Source: an uncultured Mailhella sp. (GTDB taxonomy: Bacteria > Desulfobacterota > Desulfovibrionia > Desulfovibrionales > Desulfovibrionaceae). Taken from it: 6,320 nucleotides of DNA. The position numbers were made by a program, and so were the translations under genes. The notes under the pieces are model-generated. The model was given only the letters and a program-made list of their open reading frames with translations. It had not been told where the DNA came from and did not search any database. The DNA lies in contig CAJJMX010000105.1 in NCBI GenBank assembly GCA_905192935.1, positions 1 to 6,320 on the forward strand, given 5' to 3'. Positions 1 to 6,199 of this stretch are shown piece by piece; position 1 is the first letter of the stretch, and each line of letters begins with the position of its first letter.

Positions 1-446
1 GCATGCTGGTGGGCAATTCCAGCGCCTTCACCTTCCTTGTCCATGCCGAGACCGAGCACAACGAATATGTGGCCTCCCGTCCCTTCCGTGTGAACGCGGG
101 CGCGGTGCACGCCTACATCCGTCTGCCCGGCGACGCCACCACCTACCTTTCGGAAGTCACCGCCGGCACGCAGATGCTCGTGGTGGACTACACGGGAGCC
201 ACCAGCCTCGCCACGGCCGGCCGGGTGAAGATAGAAGTGCGGCCCATGCTGCTCGTGGAAGCGAAGATCGGGGACAAGAAGGGCGCGGTGTTCCTTCAGA
301 ACGCCGAAACCATCCGTCTCACCGCTCCGGACGGCACGCCCGTGAGCGTGGTGACCCTGAAGCCCGGCGACAAGGTGCTCTGTCGCACCGACGAGGCCGG
401 ACGCCACTTCGGCATGCGCATCAAGGAAGACATTCAGGAGAAATAG
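1..446 (+). CDS. aroB': 3-dehydroquinate synthase II (archaeal-type), C-terminal part
   Basis: The gene is cut by the left edge; codons run in frame from position 3, and the first visible ATG is probably internal. The 147 visible residues match the C-terminal half of 3-dehydroquinate synthase II, the MJ1249-type enzyme unrelated to classical AroB. Known members use NAD+ for oxidative deamination and cyclisation of 2-amino-3,7-dideoxy-D-threo-hept-6-ulosonate to 3-dehydroquinate. Visible family motifs, counted from that ATG, are RPFRVNAGAVHAY (26-38), YLSE (48-51), GRVKIEVRP (73-81), LQNAETIRL (98-106), PVSVVTLKPGDKVL (113-126) and GRHFGM (133-138). The C-terminus looks complete and intact. 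The stop codon lies 3 bases before pheA. The partner aldolase-type synthase that makes the substrate is expected just upstream but cannot be seen. Family assignment is firm; the symbol is only a convention. Confidence 0.93.
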   Translation, partial: MLVGNSSAFTFLVHAETEHNEYVASRPFRVNAGAVHAYIRLPGDATTYLSEVTAGTQMLVVDYTGATSLATAGRVKIEVRPMLLVEAKIGDKKGAVFLQNAETIRLTAPDGTPVSVVTLKPGDKVLCRTDEAGRHFGMRIKEDIQEK

Positions 447-449
447 ACC

Positions 450-1589
450 ATGGCAGAGCCTTTCCAGATCCCAGGCCTCGACGAGCTGCGCGGACAGATC
501 GACGAAGTCGACCGGCAGCTTCTTGAACTTCTGAACCGGCGGGCGAATCTCAGTCTTGCCGTCGGCAAGGCCAAACGGCAGGTCTCGGGCAAGGTGTTCG
601 ACCCGGCCCGGGAGGCCAGGCTTCTGGAAAGGCTCGCCTCGCTCAATCAGGGACCGCTCAAGAACGAGCACGTCACGGCCGTGTGGCGCGCCATCCTCTC
701 CGCCTCCCGCTCCCTGCAGAAACCCGCCGCCGTGGCCTATCTCGGCCCGGAAGGCACCTTTTCCTACTTTGCGGCCAGAGACTTTCTGGGCGAATCCATG
801 ACCTTCGTGCCCTGTCACGACTTCAACGAGATCTTCCGCGGCGTGAGCCTCGGCGAGTACGACGCGGGAGTCATCCCTCTGGAAAACTCCATCCACGGCA
901 CCATCACGCAGAGCTTCGACCTGTTCTCCCAGTATGAGGTGAACATCCAGGCCGAATTCTTCTCCCGCATAGCCAACAGTCTGCTCAGCCGGGAAAGCTC
1001 CCTTGAGAACATAACCACCGTGTATTCCCACGCCCAGCCTCTCGGACAGTGCGCCGCATGGCTGCGCGCCCATCTGCCTTCGGCAAGGCTCGTGTCCGTG
1101 GAGTCCACGGCGGCCGCCGCATGGAAGGCTTCCCGCGAGGAAGGCGCGGCGTCCATAGGCCACCGCAGCATGGCCGAAAAACTGGGCATGCGGTCCCTGG
1201 CCGACAACATCCAGGACGAGACCGCCAACTGGACGCGGTTTGTCCTCATCCGCGCAGGCAGCGCCCCGCAGAACAACGCCCGCGAAAAGGAGCAGGAAAG
1301 CTTCAAGTCCTCGCTGCTCTTCACGGTACCCAACCGGGCAGGCACCCTTTCCGCCGTGCTGAACACCTTTTCCGCCCACAAGGTGAACATGACCAAGCTC
1401 GAATCCCGTCCCATGAAGGGAACGTGCTGGGACTACGTGTTCTTCGCCGACGTGGAATGCGATCTTTCCCACGAGGGGCGCAGAAGTCTCATAGAAGACC
1501 TCAATGCCTGCTGCAACTCGGTGCGCGTGCTCGGCTGCTATCCCGAAGGCCCGCGTCTCGATTCAACCGCCAACACCACAGGATTCTGA
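450..1589 (+). CDS. pheA: Bifunctional chorismate mutase / prephenate dehydratase (P-protein)
   Basis: A 379-residue cytoplasmic enzyme converting chorismate to prephenate and then to phenylpyruvate, the phenylalanine branch. Residues about 10-90 form an AroQ-type helical mutase; aligned by eye with the E. coli domain, the active-site residues R14, R31, K42, D51, R54, E55 and probably Q90 are all present. Residues about 94-268 are the dehydratase, with GPEGTFS (99-105), PLENS (143-147) and the catalytic NWTRF motif (260-264, Thr262). Residues about 287-365 are an ACT domain. It keeps ESRP (318-321), associated with phenylalanine binding, and has RAGTL (296-300) at the GALV-equivalent site, so feedback inhibition by phenylalanine is likely (inference). 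The start is supported by AGGAG at 436-440, nine bases upstream. It sits 3 bases after the dehydroquinate synthase gene and 3 bases before aroA. Length is normal for a P-protein, and no key residue appears lost. Confidence 0.97.
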   Translation: MAEPFQIPGLDELRGQIDEVDRQLLELLNRRANLSLAVGKAKRQVSGKVFDPAREARLLERLASLNQGPLKNEHVTAVWRAILSASRSLQKPAAVAYLGPEGTFSYFAARDFLGESMTFVPCHDFNEIFRGVSLGEYDAGVIPLENSIHGTITQSFDLFSQYEVNIQAEFFSRIANSLLSRESSLENITTVYSHAQPLGQCAAWLRAHLPSARLVSVESTAAAAWKASREEGAASIGHRSMAEKLGMRSLADNIQDETANWTRFVLIRAGSAPQNNAREKEQESFKSSLLFTVPNRAGTLSAVLNTFSAHKVNMTKLESRPMKGTCWDYVFFADVECDLSHEGRRSLIEDLNACCNSVRVLGCYPEGPRLDSTANTTGF

Positions 1590-1592
1590 TTC

Positions 1593-2912
1593 ATGATCAC
1601 GCTTCAGGCCCCCGCCTCCAAATCCGTCTCTCATCGTACGCTCATTGCGGCCTCTCTGGCTCACGGCGAATCGCTGGTGCGCCATGCGCTCTCAAGCGCC
1701 GATCTTGAGCGCACGCGCGATATACTCCATACGGCAGGGGCCGTGCTGGAAGACCTGGGCGGCGGCTCCTGGCGCGTCAAGGGCATGAAGAACGGTCCAA
1801 AGGGCGGTGAAGACACCCCTGCCGACTGCAATGTGGGCGAATCGGGCACCACCTGCCGGCTGCTCACCGCGGTCCTTGCCGCCGGGCACGGCTCCTTCCG
1901 CATCCACGGCGTGGAAAGGATGCATGAACGCCCCATAGGCGCGCTGGCCGAAGCTCTCGAACAGCTCGGCGTGCGCATCCATTTTGAGGAAAAGGAGGGC
2001 TTTCCTCCTCTTATTCTCGAGACGCACGGCCTTCTCGGCGGCCATGTCTCCATGAGCGTGGACGAGTCGAGCCAGTTTCTTTCCGGCCTGCTGCTCGCCG
2101 CGCCCTTCTGCCCTTCTGCCCTGTGCATCTCCCTTGCCGGGAAAAAGGTGGTCTCCTGGCCCTACGTAGGCCTGACCCTTCAGATCCTGGAAGACTTCGG
2201 CATCGACTTCACCGTGGAGAAGCTCTCCGACGGAGACTGGCGGCGCGTTGCGTGGAAAAGCGTGACCGAGGCGCAGCCCGGGCCTCTTCGCATCACCGTG
2301 CAGCCCGGAAGCTACCTTAGCGGCGAACACACGGTGGAAGGCGACTGGTCGGGAGCCTCCTATCTTCTTGCCGCCGGAGCCGTGGGCAGAGAACCCGTCC
2401 TCGTCACGGGACTTCGCGCCGATTCCCTGCAGGGAGACCGCGCCATGCTGGACATCCTGCGTTCCATGGGCGCGTCCGTCGAGATCAGAGACGACGGCAT
2501 CCTCGTGAGCCCCTCGAAGCTTTCCGGCATCGTCGTAGACATGGGAGCCTGTCCGGACCTCGTGCCCACCGTGGCCATGACCGCGGCCTTTGCCGAAGGA
2601 GAAACGCGCATCATCAACGTCGCGCACCTGCGCATCAAGGAATGCGACCGGCTCTCGGCCTGCGCCGCGGAACTGGCCCGCGCAGGCGTGAAGGTGGAGG
2701 AAGGACCGGATTTTCTTGCCGTGCACGGCACGGCTCCCGACCGTCCCTCCATTCCCGAAGGCACGGTGTTTTCCACCTACAACGACCACCGCATCGCCAT
2801 GGCCGTGTCGCTGCTCGGTCTTGCCCGGGGAGAAAAGGTCACGGTGGACGATCCTTCCGTGGTGCGCAAGTCCTTTCCCGACTTCTGGAACGTATGGAGC
2901 GCCCTTGCATGA
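1593..2912 (+). CDS. aroA: 3-phosphoshikimate 1-carboxyvinyltransferase (EPSP synthase)
   Basis: A 439-residue enzyme that transfers the enolpyruvyl group of PEP to shikimate 3-phosphate. Substrate-binding motifs are in family order: ASKSVSHR (8-15, Lys10), VGESGTTCR (81-89), HERPIGAL (111-118, Arg113), SSQFLSG (159-165), PDLVPTVA (321-328, Asp322), RIKECDR (347-353, with Glu350 and Arg353 at the expected catalytic and PEP-binding positions), NDHRIAM (397-403) and RKSFPDF (425-431, Lys426). The glycine at the E. coli Gly96 position is kept (Gly85), while the Pro101 position is Leu90, as in many non-enterobacterial enzymes. The SSQ motif argues against the CP4-like class, which has SAQ. The start has AGGA at 1580-1583, nine bases upstream, and follows the pheA stop by 3 bases. 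The stop overlaps the tyrA start in an ATGA. Length is typical, and no break is visible. Confidence 0.97.
   Translation: MITLQAPASKSVSHRTLIAASLAHGESLVRHALSSADLERTRDILHTAGAVLEDLGGGSWRVKGMKNGPKGGEDTPADCNVGESGTTCRLLTAVLAAGHGSFRIHGVERMHERPIGALAEALEQLGVRIHFEEKEGFPPLILETHGLLGGHVSMSVDESSQFLSGLLLAAPFCPSALCISLAGKKVVSWPYVGLTLQILEDFGIDFTVEKLSDGDWRRVAWKSVTEAQPGPLRITVQPGSYLSGEHTVEGDWSGASYLLAAGAVGREPVLVTGLRADSLQGDRAMLDILRSMGASVEIRDDGILVSPSKLSGIVVDMGACPDLVPTVAMTAAFAEGETRIINVAHLRIKECDRLSACAAELARAGVKVEEGPDFLAVHGTAPDRPSIPEGTVFSTYNDHRIAMAVSLLGLARGEKVTVDDPSVVRKSFPDFWNVWSALA
2896..2899 (+). promoter_or_regulatory. Ribosome binding site deciding the tyrA start
   Basis: GGAG lies nine bases before the ATG at 2909, inside the last codons of aroA. 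It supports this ATG over in-frame ATGs further upstream within aroA, which would add residues with no resemblance to prephenate dehydrogenases. Confidence 0.7.
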
Positions 2913-3745
2913 GTGAGCGCATCGTGATCGTAGGCTGCCGGGGCCGCATGGGGACCATGCTCAGGGAACGCTTCGGCAGCAATCCCGACCTCAGCATCGA
3001 GGGACTCGACATTCCCTTTGAGGAAGAAGCCGTAAAAAACGCCTGCCGGGGCGCACGGCTCGTGCTTCTGTGCATACCGGCCACGGCCATAGCCGACACC
3101 ATAGAGGTGCTCAGGCCCTTCATGGAGCCCGACACCATCCTTGCCGACATCACCTCGGTCAAGGAGCTGCCCATGCAGCACATGGAAAGCCTGTGGAACG
3201 GCCCCGTGGTGGGCACGCATCCTCTTTTCGGGCCCGTGCCCGCGCAGGATCTGGAACTGCGCGTGACCATAGTGCCGGGCAGGAACGCCTCGGAAGAGGA
3301 CACAAGGTTTACGGAAAGCCTGTTTCAGCACTTCGGCTGCGTGACCTTCCGCGCCACGGCCGAAGAACACGACATCGCGGAAGCCAAGATACAGGGCATG
3401 AACTTCATCACGAGCGCGGTGTATTTCGCCATGACGGCGGAAGACCCCGCGCTCCTGCCGTACATAACCCCCTCGTTCCTCAGGCGCATGAACTCCACGG
3501 AAAAGCAGCTCATGGAGGACGGCGCGCTGTTCACCTGGCTTTTTGAAGCCAATCCCCACAGTCAGGCCATGACGCGCCAGTACCGGAACCTGCTCTCTCT
3601 CGCGGCCGCCGGCGACGTGGACCTCATCCTTCACAAGGCCCGCTGGTGGTGGAAGGAAGGCGAGGAAAAGAAGAAAATTCATGAGGAGGCCCGCAAGGTG
3701 GCGCTCCAGTCGGCCCGCATGGGGCTGAAAAAAGGACAGAAATAA
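2909..3745 (+). CDS. tyrA: Prephenate dehydrogenase
   Basis: A 278-residue NAD(P)-dependent enzyme of the TyrA family that oxidatively decarboxylates prephenate to 4-hydroxyphenylpyruvate, the tyrosine branch. The N-terminal Rossmann fold begins with IVIVGCRGRMG (5-15), resembling the GGGGQMG loop of the E. coli T-protein dehydrogenase domain, with an acidic residue (Asp34) near the end of the second strand, where NAD ribose contact is expected. SVK (83-85), GTHPLFGP (102-109, His104 at the catalytic histidine position) and EEHD (152-155) followed by IQGMNF (161-166) are family hallmarks. There is no fused chorismate mutase and no room for a C-terminal ACT domain; the C-terminus is a charged helix rich in Lys and Glu. 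The reading frame stays open upstream inside aroA, but the first family residues follow the 2909 ATG directly, and GGAG at 2896-2899 supports it. The gene overlaps aroA by 4 bases and aroC by 1. Confidence 0.94.
   Translation: MSERIVIVGCRGRMGTMLRERFGSNPDLSIEGLDIPFEEEAVKNACRGARLVLLCIPATAIADTIEVLRPFMEPDTILADITSVKELPMQHMESLWNGPVVGTHPLFGPVPAQDLELRVTIVPGRNASEEDTRFTESLFQHFGCVTFRATAEEHDIAEAKIQGMNFITSAVYFAMTAEDPALLPYITPSFLRRMNSTEKQLMEDGALFTWLFEANPHSQAMTRQYRNLLSLAAAGDVDLILHKARWWWKEGEEKKKIHEEARKVALQSARMGLKKGQK
3731..3736 (+). promoter_or_regulatory. Ribosome binding site deciding the aroC start
   Basis: AAAGGA lies eight bases before the ATG at 3745, inside the end of tyrA. It supports the short N-terminus of this chorismate synthase as real, since no other start codon with a ribosome binding site is seen just upstream in frame. 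Confidence 0.65.
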
Positions 3746-4803
3746 TGCGTTACAGCCTGTTCGGCGAATCTCACGGCCCGGCCATAGGCATCGTGCTTCA
3801 GAACGTCCCTTCGGGGATGGAAATGGACATGGACTTCATCCGCGCCCAGATGGCGCGCCGCGCTCCGGGCAGATCCCCGCTTGCCACGGCACGAAACGAA
3901 AAGGATGAAGTCCGCATACTGAGCGGCGTGTTCGAGGGAAGGACCTGCGGCACGCCTCTTTGCGGCGTCATCGAAAACACCGACACAAGATCTCGCGACT
4001 ACGCCGCCACGCGCTGGCTCGCCCGGCCCGGCCATGCCGACTTCACGGCGCATCTGCGCTACAGGGGATTTGAAGACTACCGCGGCGGCGGACATTTCTC
4101 CGGCCGTCTCACGGCGCCTCTGGTCTTTGCCGGAGCGCTGGCAAAGCTGGCGCTGAAAACGCGCGGCGTGGAAGTCCTGGCCCGCATCAGGAGCATCGCG
4201 GACATCGAGGACGCGCCGCTCGATCTTGCCCGGCCCGATCTCGAAGCGCTGCGCGCGGCGGGGAAGAAGAGCTTTCCCGTGGTGGACGACGCCAGGGGCG
4301 AGGACATGCAGAAGGCCGTTCTCGACGCCCGCGCAGACGGCGATTCCGTGGGCGGGATCATCGAGTGCTTCGCCTGCGGGCTTCCCGCCGGACTCGGCAG
4401 TCCGGACTTCGATGAGAACATCGAGACCGTCATCGCAAGACACGTCTTTGCCGTGCCTGCGGTGAAGGGACTCTCCTTCGGCGCGGGCTTCGGCTTTGCC
4501 TCCATGCGCGGAAGCGAGGCCAACGACGCCTTTGTGCCGGGCGAACATCCGACCACAAGGACCAACAACAACGGCGGCATCAACGGCGGCATTTCCAACG
4601 GCATGCCCGTCGTCTTCAGCGTGGTCATCAAGCCTACGCCCTCCATAGGCAGGGAACAGGACACCGTGGACATGCGCACGCACGAGGCGGCCAAGCTCGT
4701 CATAAACGGCAGGCACGATCCGTGCATACTCTCCCGCGCCGTGCCCGTCATCGAGGCGGCCTGCGCGCTCGCCCTCACGGAAGTGCCGGGGGTTCTCGCA
4801 TGA
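3745..4803 (+). CDS. aroC: Chorismate synthase, clostridial-like variant with short N-terminus
   Basis: A 352-residue enzyme that converts EPSP to chorismate using reduced FMN, which is not consumed. Family signatures are FGESHG (6-11, His10), RRAPGRS (38-44), NTDTRSRDY (78-86), RPGHADF (94-100, His97), DYRGGGHFSGRLTAP (111-125), GGISNGMP (281-288) and GRHDPCI (322-328). His10 and His97 correspond to the two histidines known to matter in the Neurospora enzyme. The GGGHFSGRLTAP form replaces the more common GGGRSSARET form; I recall it mainly from Clostridia. The usual N-terminal stretch of about eight to ten residues with a TFG-like motif is absent, and the upstream codons (HGAEKRTEI) do not restore it. 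The start has AAAGGA at 3731-3736, eight bases upstream, and the TAATG overlaps the tyrA stop by one base. The stop overlaps aroK as ATGA. Function is near certain; full activity with the short N-terminus is inferred. Confidence 0.95.
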   Translation: MRYSLFGESHGPAIGIVLQNVPSGMEMDMDFIRAQMARRAPGRSPLATARNEKDEVRILSGVFEGRTCGTPLCGVIENTDTRSRDYAATRWLARPGHADFTAHLRYRGFEDYRGGGHFSGRLTAPLVFAGALAKLALKTRGVEVLARIRSIADIEDAPLDLARPDLEALRAAGKKSFPVVDDARGEDMQKAVLDARADGDSVGGIIECFACGLPAGLGSPDFDENIETVIARHVFAVPAVKGLSFGAGFGFASMRGSEANDAFVPGEHPTTRTNNNGGINGGISNGMPVVFSVVIKPTPSIGREQDTVDMRTHEAAKLVINGRHDPCILSRAVPVIEAACALALTEVPGVLA

Positions 4804-5318
4804 AGAATCTCGTGCTCATAGGGCTTTCCGGCTGCGGCAAGACCACCTTCGGCAAGAGGCTCTCCCGGAGACTTCACCTGCCGCTCATAGACACCGACGT
4901 GATGATCGAAAAAAAGACCGGCCGCACCATTCCCGACATCTTTGCCGAGGAAGGCGAAAGCGGCTTCCGGGACATCGAATCCGCCTGCGCCAGGGAGGCG
5001 GCATCCTGCGACGGCGCGGTGATCTCCACGGGCGGCGGCATGGTGCTGCGCGAAGAGAACATGAAGGCGCTCTCGCAAAACGGCCTCGTGATCTTCATCG
5101 ACAGACATCCCTCGCATATCCTGCGCTCGACCTCCCTTGACGACCGGCCGCTGGTGCAGAACGACAGGGACAGGCTTTTCCGCCTCCATGCCGCACGTCT
5201 CGCCCTCTACCGCCGTCATGCCGACGTGATCATTCCCAATCACGGCGGGCCGCGCACTCTCAAGCGCCGCATCCTTCAGATACTGCATCATTACCGCCGT
5301 CACCTCTCTCAAGCCTGA
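4800..5318 (+). CDS. aroK: Shikimate kinase
   Basis: A 172-residue NMP-kinase-fold enzyme that phosphorylates shikimate at O3 with ATP. The Walker A loop is GLSGCGKTT (8-16). DTD (31-33, Asp33), GFRDIE (55-60, Arg57) and TGGG (77-80) form the shikimate pocket, DDRPL (114-118, Arg116) lies in the lid, and LYRRHAD (136-142) carries the conserved C-terminal arginine. Length is typical. An ATG 78 bases upstream (4722) would add 26 residues, but they lie inside aroC and resemble no kinase N-terminus. The 4800 start gives the strand directly before Walker A, so it is preferred. The ATGA overlap with the aroC stop suggests translational coupling; the only purine-rich sequence upstream is GGGGG at 4788-4792. 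AroK versus AroL naming cannot be decided from the sequence and is conventional here. Confidence 0.95.
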   Translation: MKNLVLIGLSGCGKTTFGKRLSRRLHLPLIDTDVMIEKKTGRTIPDIFAEEGESGFRDIESACAREAASCDGAVISTGGGMVLREENMKALSQNGLVIFIDRHPSHILRSTSLDDRPLVQNDRDRLFRLHAARLALYRRHADVIIPNHGGPRTLKRRILQILHHYRRHLSQA

Positions 5319-5322
5319 TTCC

Positions 5323-5326
5323 GGAG
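5323..5326 (+). promoter_or_regulatory. Ribosome binding site of aroE
   Basis: GGAG in the 14-base gap after aroK, six bases before the ATG at 5333. It gives aroE its own initiation signal, unlike aroK, whose start depends on overlap with aroC. Confidence 0.65.
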
Positions 5327-5332
5327 CATCGC

Positions 5333-6199
5333 ATGAGTTCCCTTCTGGACGGAAAAAAACTGGCCGTCATCGGCGACCCCATAGAACACAGTCTCTCTCC
5401 GCTCATTCAGCAGGCCATGCTCGATGAGATAGGCATACCCTGCACCTACGGACGGATCCTCGTGCCCGCCGGGACCGTGGGCGCCTGGCTTCCCGGGACT
5501 CCCGGCCTGAATCTTGCGGGCTTCAACGCCACCATGCCGCACAAGACCGATCTCGTGCCCCTCATGGACAGCCTTTCCGAAGACGCCAGAATGTACCACG
5601 CGGTCAATACCGTGGTCATACGCGACGGCCGCTTCCACGGACACAACACCGACGGCGCAGGCTTCGTGCGCTCCCTGCACGATGAGGGCATACGTCCCGA
5701 AGGCAGGCGCATCGTCGTCTACGGCGCAGGCGGCGCCGCGCGCTCCGTGGTGCTCAAGCTGGCCGCCGAAGGCGCGGGGCACATCAGCGTATGCTGCCGC
5801 ACTCCGGCAAAGGCGGAGGAACTCGCCCGCGCCTCAAACGTCGTGAGCCTTGCCGCCATAGGAAGCGAAGAGTTTGAAAAGGCTCTTTCGGAAGCGGAAC
5901 TTTTCATCAACTGCACGCCGCTCGGCATGCAGGGCGTGCCCTCGCAGTTCTCTTCCTTCGACTTTCTCAACATGCTCCCCGCTTCCGCGCCGGTATGCGA
6001 TCTCATCTACAGGCCGCTCAAGACCGTCCTTCTTGCGGAAGCGGAAAGACGCGGACACCCCGTCATGAACGGCCTCGGCATGCTCATCCATCAGGCCATC
6101 CTCGCGCTGGAACAGTTCGCCTCCATGCCGCTCGACGCCGATCTCATGATGGCCGCCGTGCAGAAAAAGCTGGTGCCCGTGCTGAATCAGAGCCGCTGA
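5333..6199 (+). CDS. aroE: Shikimate dehydrogenase
   Basis: A 288-residue NADP-type enzyme that reduces 3-dehydroshikimate to shikimate. The substrate domain has GDPIEHSLSP (14-23, with the shikimate-binding serines Ser20 and Ser22), NATMPHK (65-71, catalytic Lys71), AVNTVV (90-95) and GHNTDGAGF (103-111, catalytic Asp107). The nucleotide domain has the glycine-rich GAGGAARSV (131-139) and NCTPLGM (193-199). The C-terminal part has CDLIYRPLKT (222-231) and NGLGMLIHQA (246-255, Gln254). All expected active-site residues are visible, which favours true AroE over the quinate-using or AroE-like paralogues. The start is set by GGAG at 5323-5326, six bases upstream. It follows aroK by 14 bases, the largest gap between genes here, and is the last clear gene before the right edge. 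Confidence 0.96.
   Translation: MSSLLDGKKLAVIGDPIEHSLSPLIQQAMLDEIGIPCTYGRILVPAGTVGAWLPGTPGLNLAGFNATMPHKTDLVPLMDSLSEDARMYHAVNTVVIRDGRFHGHNTDGAGFVRSLHDEGIRPEGRRIVVYGAGGAARSVVLKLAAEGAGHISVCCRTPAKAEELARASNVVSLAAIGSEEFEKALSEAELFINCTPLGMQGVPSQFSSFDFLNMLPASAPVCDLIYRPLKTVLLAEAERRGHPVMNGLGMLIHQAILALEQFASMPLDADLMMAAVQKKLVPVLNQSR

Larger units (their letters stand above)
1..6199 (+). other. Aromatic amino acid biosynthesis operon (partial at left)
   Basis: Seven consecutive + strand genes encode one pathway. Junctions are +3 bases (dehydroquinate synthase/pheA), +3 (pheA/aroA), -4 (aroA/tyrA), -1 (tyrA/aroC), -4 (aroC/aroK) and +14 (aroK/aroE). No internal promoter or terminator fits in these gaps, so co-transcription from a promoter outside the window is inferred. 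Rare-looking codons such as ATA for Ile and AGG for Arg occur throughout, and I see no abrupt compositional change between front and back halves. Confidence 0.88.

Noticed and set aside
1692..2789. 365-codon open frame on the - strand across aroA
   Set aside because: Its translation is rich in Gly, His, Ala and Val with no motif, as expected of a shadow of the third-position GC bias of aroA.
3679..4716. 345-codon open frame on the - strand across aroC
   Set aside because: It is antisense to aroC with no recognisable motif, and it overlaps the other antisense frame in the same place. It is best explained as a codon-bias shadow.
4722..4799. 26-residue N-terminal extension of shikimate kinase from the ATG at 4722
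   Set aside because: It lies wholly inside conserved aroC sequence, has no kinase features, and the 4800 start gives the normal family N-terminus and an ATGA overlap.
4077..5312. 411-codon open frame on the - strand across aroC and aroK
   Set aside because: It is antisense to two genes with complete family motifs, its translation has a low-complexity Ala/Ser/Pro/Arg composition, and it resembles no family. Long antisense frames are common in GC-rich coding DNA.
1153..5860. Recurring short word CCATAGG at several places (near 1154, 1933, 3782, 4644, 5857)
   Set aside because: Every copy is in frame as an Ile(ATA)-Gly pair within conserved protein positions. It reflects use of the ATA codon, not a repeat element or binding site.
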